Shown here: piece by piece, positions 39,240 through 46,633 of the stretch
Numbering within the stretch: position 1 is the stretch's first letter
Layout of the letters: every line of letters starts with the position of its first letter
Assembly: GCF_003419895.1 (NCBI RefSeq)
Contig: NZ_QPMM01000002.1
Coordinates: 372,001-436,000, forward strand
Direction: 5' to 3'
DNA length: 64,000 nt
Source: Chitinophaga silvatica
Lineage (GTDB): Bacteria > Bacteroidota > Bacteroidia > Chitinophagales > Chitinophagaceae
Notes under the pieces: generated by a model
Seen by the model: only the letters and a program-made list of their open reading frames with translations
Databases searched by the model: none
What the model was told of the DNA's origin: nothing
Program-made: the position numbers and the translations under genes

Positions 39240-40088
39240 GTGAAAAAACTATTTCTTCCCCTGTTAATTGTTGGAACATTTACATTTGGTTGTAAAAAAA
39301 AGAATGATGTAAAAGTAGATGATCCTCCGAAGGATAATACTGAATGTCAACATGCTTATTTACCGGTACTTATTGAAGCAGATAATTATAAATTGGATAG
39401 TATTATTTATAATAATGATCAAACAGTTGCCAGATGGTATTTTATGAAGATGCTGGGTGACTGGCAATATACCTATGATTTTAGCTATAATGCTGAAGGG
39501 AAATGTAATGTAATTACAGAAACTGTTTTGGCTGCAGGGAGGAAAAAAAATATTTACTCATTTACATACACTAATAATCATGTAAATGTCACCAGGCGCA
39601 ATTCGAATGGTGAAGTTGTTCGGAGTTTAGAATTTACGATGAACGATAAAGGTCAGGTGATTTTATGCGGATCTAAAGATACAGTATATACACAGTCAGA
39701 CCGTAATGTGAATTACACAGAGCTTAAATATAACAACAATAACATTGAAGAATGGATAGATTACGATTATACGAAATGGGAGAATGGAGATGAAAATCTG
39801 TACACAACCCTGTATACAATGAAGTATGATGATAAGCCATCTTTGTTTAACCGCTTGTTTGCTAAAAACCCCGTTTTGCAAATGCTGTTTATGATAATAA
39901 GACCGACAGAGCTATACACATTCGCAAAAAATAATGTTACTGATATAACAATCGTTACAGAATGGCTTGGGCATACTGATACAACCAAACTTCCAATCAA
40001 TAATGTATTCGACAATAATACAGGTATGCTTTCTGCAAGAAAGATTGGAATTGACGATATGTATAGGTTTTATATAAAAAAGTTCTAA
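39240..40088 (+). CDS. DUF4595-like lipoprotein, first of a tandem pair
   Basis: This 282-residue lipoprotein starts at GTG and has lipobox FTFGCKKKND (Cys 18 or so). The body has YD-repeat-like strands (FSYNAEGKCNVI, FTMNDKGQVILCGSKDT) and a C-terminal MKYDDKPSLFNRLFAKNP block. It is clearly paralogous to the gene at 40356, which shares YDDKPS plus F..NP.LQ and GSKDT at the same places. DUF4595/RHS-like beta repeats are common in Bacteroidota lipoproteins of unknown role. No promoter box was recognised upstream. Confidence 0.72.
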   Translation: MKKLFLPLLIVGTFTFGCKKKNDVKVDDPPKDNTECQHAYLPVLIEADNYKLDSIIYNNDQTVARWYFMKMLGDWQYTYDFSYNAEGKCNVITETVLAAGRKKNIYSFTYTNNHVNVTRRNSNGEVVRSLEFTMNDKGQVILCGSKDTVYTQSDRNVNYTELKYNNNNIEEWIDYDYTKWENGDENLYTTLYTMKYDDKPSLFNRLFAKNPVLQMLFMIIRPTELYTFAKNNVTDITIVTEWLGHTDTTKLPINNVFDNNTGMLSARKIGIDDMYRFYIKKF

Positions 40089-40196
40089 AGATTAAATTGG
40101 ATTAAGCTTATAACGCTCAATTGCAATAAACAGGTAAACCTTTATCGAATAGAAGCATGGTTAGCGAGAACGGACCCAAAAAATAATAAAACATTA

Positions 40197-40307
40197 ATGA
40201 AAAGCTTATTTCTGTACCTACTGTTAACCGGAATGATCACTACCCGTCGTCTTACATTTTCAGGAGTCGTTGATACGTATAAGTACTATGCATTGAAGGT
40301 AAAGTAA
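40197..40307 (+). pseudogene. Deletion remnant of a third paralogous lipoprotein
   Basis: A 36-codon frame joins a signal-peptide-like start (MKSLFLYLLLTGMITT) directly to RRLTFSGVVDTYKYYALKVK. The last 20 residues align without gaps to the last 20 of the next gene (RRIEQDGNITNYKYHVISVK; 8 identical, including RR, G, YKY and final VK). The middle, about 240 codons in the paralogues, is missing. It looks like the two ends of a third family member left by an internal deletion. Confidence 0.55.
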
Positions 40308-40355
40308 TCGCTGTTCATCTTTTAAACCCAAAAAAGTTAACTAATAAAATATCAT

Positions 40356-41234
40356 ATGAAAACTAAATTTCTCCTATATTTCGCAATTGTATTGTTTACA
40401 GGTACAATTGTTTTGAGTTGTAAGAAAAAAGACAAGGATTTACCTCCAACACCGGCACCAGAGGAGCAACCAGATACACTACAAGGATATCTGCCATTGT
40501 ATGTCGAAGATGATTATAGAATTGTGGATAGTTTTGCTTATAACAGTGATCATACAATCGATAAAATATTTAGTGGGAAATCTGTAAACAGGTGGTTAAA
40601 TATTTTTGAATTCCAATATGGAAGCGATAAGAAGTGTTCAAAAATAATACAAACAGAAAATAATGGCGCTACAAGTAAAAATATATATTACTCATTTGAG
40701 TATAACCAGGAACGAATTAAACTGATTTTATCCTCAGATTACACCTCTCAGACAAGTACATTTCAATATACACTGGATAATAAAAATCAAGTGATTTTTG
40801 TTGGCTCAAAAGATACACTAAAGGAAACTCCCACTAAAGCTGTTTACTACAGGGATCTTAAATATGAAGCAAATAATTTGAAGGAATGGAATCACTATTG
40901 GTATTCAATAGAACCTGACGGACAAGAATATTTGTCTACCTTCCACTATTCTTTTAAATACGATGATAAACCTTCATTTTATACCCGTGTATTTAAGAAT
41001 AATCCTGCCTTGCAAATTTTGTATCTAAATGTTAAGAACCAGGAGCTACATTTATTTTCTGAGAATAATATTACTGAGATGAAATATTTTAATAATAATA
41101 TTCTTTCAGATGATACTATAAGATTTATAATTACCAATACCTACAACAGTTCTACTAAGATGCTGGAAAAACGCCGCATCGAACAAGATGGAAACATAAC
41201 TAATTATAAGTACCATGTAATAAGTGTAAAGTAA
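40356..41234 (+). CDS. DUF4595-like lipoprotein, second of a tandem pair
   Basis: This 292-residue lipoprotein has lipobox TIVLSCKKKD (Cys about 22). It shares its layout with the gene at 39240: LPLYVEDDYRIVDS opposite LPVLIEADNYKLDS, DNKNQVIFVGSKDT opposite NDKGQVILCGSKDT, and KYDDKPSFYTRVFKNNPALQ opposite KYDDKPSLFNRLFAKNPVLQ. The function is unknown; surface beta-repeat lipoproteins of this kind may act in adhesion or immunity, but nothing here decides it. Followed by a strong hairpin terminator. Confidence 0.72.
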   Translation: MKTKFLLYFAIVLFTGTIVLSCKKKDKDLPPTPAPEEQPDTLQGYLPLYVEDDYRIVDSFAYNSDHTIDKIFSGKSVNRWLNIFEFQYGSDKKCSKIIQTENNGATSKNIYYSFEYNQERIKLILSSDYTSQTSTFQYTLDNKNQVIFVGSKDTLKETPTKAVYYRDLKYEANNLKEWNHYWYSIEPDGQEYLSTFHYSFKYDDKPSFYTRVFKNNPALQILYLNVKNQELHLFSENNITEMKYFNNNILSDDTIRFIITNTYNSSTKMLEKRRIEQDGNITNYKYHVISVK

Positions 41235-41245
41235 GGAAGCAAAAA

Positions 41246-41286
41246 TTCTCATTACACTTTATGGTAGCAATAAAGTGTAATGAGAA
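41246..41286. terminator. Bidirectional hairpin terminator
   Basis: Seventeen-bp perfect arms (41246-41262, TTCTCATTACACTTTAT, and 41270-41286) enclose a 7-nt loop. It lies between the convergent lipoprotein and HxlR genes, and a short A or T run flanks the stem on both sides, so it can serve both transcripts. Confidence 0.8.
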
Positions 41287-41292
41287 AAATAC

Positions 41293-41667
41293 TCATTTGA
41301 ATGCCTCAGCTTCTAAGTATTCCCTATGATGCTGCCCCCAATCTCCCAATCGCTCCAGAATTGGTAATAAACCCTTACCTATTTCCGATAACTCATATTC
41401 TACTCTCAGAGGTACTTCTGCATATACATATTTCAGTATTAGCTTATTTTCCTCCATCTGTTTTAGTTGGAGAGTAAGCATACGTTCCGTAATGTTAGGT
41501 ATTTGATTCCTTATTTCTGAAAACCTTAATCTTGCATTTTTTAAACAATAGCAGATAGAAAGAATCCATTGCCCCTTAATCAGGTTAACTGCGTAGGCTT
41601 CCGGGCAACCAGTTGCGAGGTTACTTTTGTTTTCAAAATTTGTTGAACTAGTCTTGATTTTACCCAT
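41293..41667 (-). CDS. HxlR-family transcriptional regulator
   Basis: This 124-residue winged-helix protein has the HxlR core: Cys near the N-terminus (ATGCPEAYAVNLIKGQWILS), the recognition region FSEIRNQIPNITERMLTLQL and the wing with YELSEIGKGLLPIL. HxlR proteins often sense aldehydes or redox stress through that Cys and control a divergent gene. Here the divergent neighbour is an alpha/beta hydrolase, and an inverted repeat lies between the two. Confidence 0.93.
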   Translation of the reverse strand: MGKIKTSSTNFENKSNLATGCPEAYAVNLIKGQWILSICYCLKNARLRFSEIRNQIPNITERMLTLQLKQMEENKLILKYVYAEVPLRVEYELSEIGKGLLPILERLGDWGQHHREYLEAEAFK

Positions 41668-41692
41668 ACTTACATAAATGTTCGTTCCTTAC

Positions 41693-41723
41693 AAACCGCA
41701 TTGCTATTGCCTATATGCGGTTT
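41693..41723. promoter_or_regulatory. Inverted repeat, candidate HxlR operator
   Basis: Arms AAACCGCAT (41693-41701) and ATGCGGTTT (41715-41723) are perfect inverted copies with 13 bp between. They sit 26 bp upstream of the hxlR start and 75 bp upstream of the divergent hydrolase start, the expected place for an operator. Binding by HxlR is inferred from position only. Confidence 0.5.
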
Positions 41724-41797
41724 CCTTCCTTAAATTTACAGAAAAATAGCGATAACCGGAATCGCGAACAATTATTCAAATTATAATATAAATCGCC

Positions 41798-42736
41798 ATG
41801 AATCTTAATAGAATAGACGCCGACCTAAAGTTAAGCTTAGACAACAGTCCTTCCTTTGAATTAGATCTTGATATCTTCCGGAATACTCCTGAAATTTTAC
41901 AGGCCTACGGAGAGGAATTTAAAAAGAATAACCCATATGTTAGGCCGGATGGCATTAATGTCCGTGACCTTTTCATACAAAGTTCTGAAGATGGGCAGGA
42001 GATCAGACTGCATATATATCAACCTTCAGACTTCCATAAAAACAATGTAATACTTTATTTCCATGGTGGAGGGTATGTTTTTGGAACTCCCGAACATGGC
42101 GACGGACAGATGTACAGAATAGCCAGGGAAACAAAAGCTACTATAATTTCTGTTGATTACCGCCTGGCTCCAAAGTATAAATTTCCAATTCCTATTCAGG
42201 ACGGATACGATGCTTTAATATGGACAATCACGAAAGGAACCAATGAATTAAACATTGATCCTGCTGCTATTACCGTTTATGGCGCAAGTGCAGGTGGACA
42301 TTTAGCAGCTGCAATCACTCAAATGGCTATTGATAATGGGATTGAGAATATTAAACATCAAATTCTTTTATATCCAGTTATACACAATAAACTTACCACT
42401 GCTTCTATGGAAGAATTTGTGGATGCTCCATTATGGAATAAAAGGTATGCAGAAATAGCCTGGTTACATTTCCTTGGGAAACAAAATGCTGATAAACGTA
42501 TTAAGTATGCAGATCTTACGTTCTATGATCAATTTCAAAAACTTCCTAAAACAACAATCATTGCCAGTGAATTAGATCCATTGAGGGATGAAGGTATCGA
42601 ATATGCTCAACTGCTCTACAAAGCCGGGATAAGAACAGAATTATGGGTAGTTCCCGGAGCCTTGCATATTTTTGATTTCTTCCCTTCTGTTTTAACTGAA
42701 AAGTTTTATAATTTTTTGATTGACAGATTAAAGTAG
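41798..42736 (+). CDS. Alpha/beta hydrolase (hormone-sensitive-lipase-like esterase)
   Basis: This 312-residue esterase has the HSL-type oxyanion motif HGGGYVFG (about residues 88-95), nucleophile Ser in GASAGGHLAA (about 166), catalytic Asp in ASELDPLRDEG and His in GALHIFDFF. It has no signal peptide and is expected to be cytoplasmic. It is divergent from the hxlR gene. HxlR-controlled esterases are often induced by small reactive compounds; the natural substrate is not predictable. Confidence 0.92.
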   Translation: MNLNRIDADLKLSLDNSPSFELDLDIFRNTPEILQAYGEEFKKNNPYVRPDGINVRDLFIQSSEDGQEIRLHIYQPSDFHKNNVILYFHGGGYVFGTPEHGDGQMYRIARETKATIISVDYRLAPKYKFPIPIQDGYDALIWTITKGTNELNIDPAAITVYGASAGGHLAAAITQMAIDNGIENIKHQILLYPVIHNKLTTASMEEFVDAPLWNKRYAEIAWLHFLGKQNADKRIKYADLTFYDQFQKLPKTTIIASELDPLRDEGIEYAQLLYKAGIRTELWVVPGALHIFDFFPSVLTEKFYNFLIDRLK

Positions 42737-42873
42737 TTTGAAGGTATTTGTAAGTACCTGATAAATGTGTAGCTTAGTTATGGAATAATATTGAATCTTA
42801 AGACAGTACCCCGACTCTTTCCATCTTTCATAACTCATTGACATTTATTAAGAACTGATACAAATCTGAATTT

Positions 42874-43704
42874 GTGCTTTTAAATGAAATTAAACCAGGT
42901 TCTTTATTAGCTGATAATATCAGACTATACAGGATTATCGATTTTCGCTTTCCTGATAGTCTGATTGTTCCTTGTAAGGTATATCCACCCAGACCTGAAT
43001 TTTGCCTGCAGTTTTTTCCAAAAGATATGGAAACCGCCGAGTATCCTGATTCCAGGTTAACAATTGGAAAGAAGAGGACGATAATAATGGGCCAGCATTC
43101 TAAAGTAATTCATCGATACCCCGGTAGGGAGTTTTTATGTTTGCAAATTATTTTTCAACCTGGCGGCTTTTACAGAATTACTAATATTCCATCCGAATAT
43201 CTGGCAAATAAGTATATGGATGCTGAAGAGGTTTTCGGTAAAAATATTAATCTCATTACCGAACAATTGTTTCACGCTAAGGAATATACGGAGATGATTG
43301 AGATAGTAGAACGATTTCTTACAGATCTCATCCGAAAAAGTAAGATGAATAAACATTCTGTAGATGAAATAAGTATTCAGATGATTAAGGAAGAAGAATT
43401 GTATTCAGTGGATAAATTTTTACATTCGGCTTTTCTTTCGCACCGACAGTTTGATAGAAAATTTAAAGAACGAATTGGCATGCCTCCAAAGCAGTTTCTG
43501 CAACTTATACGCTTCGACAGAGCTTTCCGCATGAAGAACCGTTTTCCACATAAAGACTGGTTGTCTATCGCATTACATTGTGGGTATCACGATTATCAGC
43601 ATTTGACCAAGGATTATAAAGAATTTACCGGGCATACTCCCGTTCAGTTTTTTGAAATAGATAACAAAGCGCCTGAACGAGCTTTGGGAGATGTAGAAAT
43701 TTGA
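42874..43704 (+). CDS. AraC-family transcriptional regulator (GTG start)
   Basis: This 276-residue regulator starts at GTG 42874; an in-frame stop 16 bp upstream rules out a longer version. The N-terminal domain (about 1-150, FPDSLIVPCKVYPPRPEFCL) resembles DUF6597. The C-terminal double helix-turn-helix (about 180-265) ends in WLSIALHCGYHDYQHLTKDY and FTGHTPVQFFEID. It precedes a cupin gene on the same strand by 73 bp and may control it. Confidence 0.9.
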   Translation: MLLNEIKPGSLLADNIRLYRIIDFRFPDSLIVPCKVYPPRPEFCLQFFPKDMETAEYPDSRLTIGKKRTIIMGQHSKVIHRYPGREFLCLQIIFQPGGFYRITNIPSEYLANKYMDAEEVFGKNINLITEQLFHAKEYTEMIEIVERFLTDLIRKSKMNKHSVDEISIQMIKEEELYSVDKFLHSAFLSHRQFDRKFKERIGMPPKQFLQLIRFDRAFRMKNRFPHKDWLSIALHCGYHDYQHLTKDYKEFTGHTPVQFFEIDNKAPERALGDVEI

Positions 43705-43777
43705 CATTTAAAAATGTCTTGTTTCTACCAATACTTTCGTTAGATCTGAAAATAACTTTGGGAGTAAATTTTCAGCT

Positions 43778-44326
43778 ATGCAACGAAAACAATTTTTACT
43801 AACTACCCTTGCAGCCATGCCAGCTATTGCTTTAGCAAAATTAGCAAGTACCGGAAAGAGTATATCCCAACCCTTTATTGTTCCGGCAGGTGAGAACCGT
43901 TCGGGCAAGCCAATGATGAAATACATGGGAGCCCACCCCAATGATGTTGTGATCTCACGTCATGATACTAACAATCAGTTGTCTGTTTTTTTATTTACGG
44001 GTTTTGGCAAAGTAGGAACTCCTTTGCATATACACTATCATCAGGATGAATTTTTTACAGTGATAGAAGGGAAATACAAATTCGTTTGTGGCGATATGAA
44101 AGGCGAATTGAATGTAGGTGATACCATCTTCCTGCCAAGAAATATTCCGCATCAATGGCTGCAGATTTCAGATCAGGGAAAACTAATTTATGCAGTGAAC
44201 CCGGCCGGTGAACTGGAAGATTTCTTCAAGGAAGTAAATGATTTAAAAATGCCAACTGAAGATGAAATTAATAAGCTTGCATTGAAACATGGAGTTAGGC
44301 ATATTGGTCCTCCTTTGAGTGCATAG
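43778..44326 (+). CDS. Exported cupin-domain protein
   Basis: This 182-residue protein has an N-terminal hydrophobic segment (MQRKQFLLTTLAAMPAIALA) that looks like a signal peptide. The cupin barrel (about 60-150) has both metal-binding motifs: HIHYHQDEFFTVIEG (two His and a Glu) and LPRNIPHQWLQ (the last His). Cupins of this type include dioxygenases and quercetinase-like enzymes; export would place it in the periplasm. It follows an AraC gene. Substrate unknown. Confidence 0.88.
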   Translation: MQRKQFLLTTLAAMPAIALAKLASTGKSISQPFIVPAGENRSGKPMMKYMGAHPNDVVISRHDTNNQLSVFLFTGFGKVGTPLHIHYHQDEFFTVIEGKYKFVCGDMKGELNVGDTIFLPRNIPHQWLQISDQGKLIYAVNPAGELEDFFKEVNDLKMPTEDEINKLALKHGVRHIGPPLSA

Positions 44327-44370
44327 GGCTTGTATAATGACTGGAATTGTATAACTAAGTTTCATATTTG

Positions 44371-44430
44371 ATTACAATTATTTACAAAAAATGTAAATTT
44401 AATTTTACGTTTTATGTAAATAATTGTAAT
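44371..44430. promoter_or_regulatory. 60-bp near-palindrome holding two TTTAC-N7-GTAAA sites
   Basis: Outer arms ATTACAATTATTTACA (44371-44386) and its exact inverse (44415-44430) frame two copies of TTTAC-N7-GTAAA, at 44381-44397 and 44404-44420, centred 23 bp apart. The element lies about 97 bp upstream of the HigA-like regulator start and 45 bp after the cupin stop. Twin sites of this form suggest two repressor dimers side by side; it could also fold as a terminator for the cupin transcript. Confidence 0.65.
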
Positions 44431-44526
44431 TTTTTTCAATTAAGTTTTGTCAGGTATATTGAAGAAAAATATACTGGAAATCATATTATAATTGCTTTGA
44501 AAAATCGATAACACAGGAAGTAAATC

Positions 44527-45054
44527 ATGAATCACGATAGAAAATTGAAGAAACTTACTCTTGATGAAATTGCAGACGGTTATATTTTATCTGAGAATTT
44601 GAGTAAGAATGAAAGAGCAAAAGTTATTAAAGAATTTAGAGAAGAAGGAAAAAAGGCTCTGTCTAATTTGTCGAATGAGAAACGAGTACTATCATCAATT
44701 CTTCAATTAAGATTTGAAATAGAGGATTATTTAAAGAAAAATGAATATAATAAAGAGACTTCTTTTTGTTACTTTTTAAAAGAATACATTATCAGGCTGC
44801 AACTAAAGAACAAAGATTTTGCAGAACAAATGGGTATGGAGCCTTCTGAGTTAAGTCATATTCTTAATGGTCATAGGAAACCTAATGATAAAATATTAAT
44901 TCGCCTTGAGCTTCATTCCAATAAGAATATTAATGCCATGCAGTGGTATAAGATTTTGGAAAGAGATAAAGAGTATGAGTTATCCACAAATAATCGTCTC
45001 CGGGAAGAAGAGAGGCCGTATGTAAAGCAGTATTTTTCGTTTTCTTTTGGATAA
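44527..45054 (+). CDS. HigA-like helix-turn-helix protein without a visible toxin partner
   Basis: This 175-residue protein has an N-terminal helical region of unknown type (about 1-70) and a Cro/C1-type helix-turn-helix (about 90-130, NKDFAEQMGMEPSELSHILNGHRKP), as in HigA antitoxins and plasmid-maintenance regulators. A fair ribosome site AGGAAG precedes the ATG by 8 bp. No small toxin gene lies beside it; the gene is flanked by the cupin and, at a distance, a YiaA/B gene. The twin palindrome upstream makes autoregulation likely. Confidence 0.78.
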   Translation: MNHDRKLKKLTLDEIADGYILSENLSKNERAKVIKEFREEGKKALSNLSNEKRVLSSILQLRFEIEDYLKKNEYNKETSFCYFLKEYIIRLQLKNKDFAEQMGMEPSELSHILNGHRKPNDKILIRLELHSNKNINAMQWYKILERDKEYELSTNNRLREEERPYVKQYFSFSFG

Positions 45055-45063
45055 ATGAACCTC

Positions 45064-45096
45064 AAAAAAGTCACACAAGCAGTGTGACTTTTTTTT
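45064..45096 (+). terminator. Terminator after the HigA-like gene
   Basis: AAAAAAGTCACAC, a 5-nt loop (AAGCA) and GTGTGACTTTTTTTT form a perfect stem with a long T-run, 9 bp after the stop codon. The stem sequence AAAAAGTCACA is the same as in the four hairpins of the tRNA-Asp array about 2.7-3.0 kb away. Confidence 0.88.
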
Positions 45097-45268
45097 GATG
45101 CTGGCGGAGAAGAGAAACAATTTCTATTTGATCCTTGGCTTCCGGTATAATTTGTCGGTTTAGTATTGAGTACTAAAAATGTTTCCAGAAACATTTTATG
45201 ATTTGTTATGCTTCTGAATTACGTTTTTAAGCATGTGCATTAGGATTAACTTTCAGAATGAAGGCCGA

Positions 45269-45691
45269 CTACTCATTATGAGTTGAATTGTTTTGCTTTT
45301 GTCGGGCATCGCGTGTGTTCTTTTGCACAGCAATTGCAGCAAACAGGCTTAAGGTATAGGACATTGCATAAAACCCTTTTTCACTCTTTGTGATGTCGGC
45401 ATTCCATAAACCAACTGTTAATAAAACGATCGATAATAAGGTGGAAAACCACGACAATCCATAGTAAATGTTAGTAACCGGAATGCCTTCTAATTGGTCT
45501 CTTACTGATTTTTGTACAGATACAGCGGCAAAGAGTCCAAACATCAACACTGTGAAATAATATCCTTTTTCGTTTAGTGCCATTTCTACATTGAATAAAC
45601 CAATAATATAGGAGGTTATTCCTGCAATTAAGGCGATCCAGGCAGCGGCTACGAAGGCGGTTGATGGTTGTTGCTGATTTCTTTGTTCCAT
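45269..45691 (-). CDS. YiaA/YiaB-family inner-membrane protein
   Basis: The protein is 140 residues from the ATG at 45689-45691; seven more in-frame codons upstream seem dispensable. Two copies of the YiaA/YiaB two-helix unit are visible: SYIIGLFNVEMALNEKGYYFTV and TVGLWNADITKSEKGFYAMS, each followed by LFAA..VQK..RD. The four helices fit an inner-membrane protein whose function is not established. The Crp/Fnr gene lies 80 bp upstream on the same strand. Confidence 0.88.
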   Translation of the reverse strand: MEQRNQQQPSTAFVAAAWIALIAGITSYIIGLFNVEMALNEKGYYFTVLMFGLFAAVSVQKSVRDQLEGIPVTNIYYGLSWFSTLLSIVLLTVGLWNADITKSEKGFYAMSYTLSLFAAIAVQKNTRDARQKQNNSTHNE

Positions 45692-45771
45692 AGTGGTTAT
45701 TTTATACAGCAAAACTAACAGTGGCCGATAGCAATACTTTTGACTTTAGTCAAAAATTTGATTTGTAATTG

Positions 45772-46335
45772 TTAAAGCCGGCTACGGACACGGCTAAGTG
45801 TTTCCTGTGAAATGCCCAAATAGGAAGCAATATATCCTAATGGCACTGTTTCAATGATATGAGGGGAGTGTTCAAGCAATTGTTCATAGCGTTCGGCTGC
45901 CGATTTGAAATGTGAGTTTACAAAACGTTCTTCAAGTCGAATATAATATCGTTCATAGGCTAAGCGTACAAGGCGTTCCAGTTCATGGTATTTGTCCATC
46001 AGTTCTGTAAGCGATTCTTTTGAAATGGCCCAGAGTATAGTTCCATTCATCGATTGTATATTCTCTACTGCTGGTTGTCCGGTTATGAAACTGTGAAAAG
46101 AAGTGACAAAGTCATTTTCAAAACTAAACCAGTGTGTTACTTCCTTGCCATCAAGATTATAAAAGCCACGTAGGCTGCCTGTCTCTACAAAATATAGATG
46201 TCTGCACACTCTCCCTTCTGAAATAAGCATTTCATTCTTGGGTAAGATGGTTTGTTTAATGCAAGAACGTAGATCATTACTTGCCTTTTCTCCGATATGA
46301 TGGATTTTTGTTAGTTGCGTTAATAGACGTTCCAT
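45772..46335 (-). CDS. Crp/Fnr-family transcriptional regulator
   Basis: This 187-residue protein has a cyclic-nucleotide-binding-type beta-barrel (about 20-125, LISEGRVCRHLYFVETGSL and VTHWFSFENDFVT) and ends with a short helix-turn-helix (about 165-187, IASYLGISQETLSRVRSRL). The barrel lacks the complete cAMP phosphate-binding cassette (no clear FGE..LL....R.A), so the ligand may differ. These short Crp proteins are common in Bacteroidota. It may control the YiaA/B gene downstream. Confidence 0.9.
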   Translation of the reverse strand: MERLLTQLTKIHHIGEKASNDLRSCIKQTILPKNEMLISEGRVCRHLYFVETGSLRGFYNLDGKEVTHWFSFENDFVTSFHSFITGQPAVENIQSMNGTILWAISKESLTELMDKYHELERLVRLAYERYYIRLEERFVNSHFKSAAERYEQLLEHSPHIIETVPLGYIASYLGISQETLSRVRSRL

Positions 46336-46518
46336 ATAGTTAGCATATTGCTAAAATGACTTCAGCATAGTTGTTTTAGCAAAGAACTTGAAAAATGGCT
46401 AATAAAACTGCGATTTTAATAGAAATAAGGGGCATTCCAGAGTAAGAAATGGAAATTGGGTAGTTATTGGGAAAGACTATAGTAATAGTAATTACGAACT
46501 TTTCATGATGACTTAAAT

Positions 46519-46572
46519 GTGATTTAGTTCATTAATCGCCGCATTTTTGCGGTAATTAATGAACTAAATCAC
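46519..46572. promoter_or_regulatory. 54-bp palindrome upstream of the Fic gene (site 1)
   Basis: Perfect 18-bp outer arms (GTGATTTAGTTCATTAAT at 46519-46536 and its inverse at 46555-46572) surround a core CCGCATTTTTGCGG (46539-46552). The core is nearly the same as that of site 2. It lies in the 296-bp gap between the Crp/Fnr and Fic genes, where no ORF is seen. Candidate operator or strong hairpin. Confidence 0.65.
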
Positions 46573-46605
46573 CGGAATCCTATCAATTATTGGCCAATTC
46601 GTAAT

Positions 46606-46633
46606 ATATTCACCGCATTAATGCGGTGAATAT
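46606..46633. promoter_or_regulatory. 28-bp perfect palindrome at the Fic start (site 2)
   Basis: The core CCGCATTAATGCGG (46613-46626) extends to a perfect 28-bp palindrome that runs into the start codon of the Fic gene. Its centre is 74 bp from that of site 1, close to seven helical turns. A protein bound here would block translation start or transcription. The Fic protein's own winged helix is the first suspect. Confidence 0.68.

Noticed and set aside
44527..45054. Complete HigBA-type toxin-antitoxin pair
   Set aside because: Only the antitoxin-like gene is present; no RelE/HigB-sized frame is adjacent on either strand.
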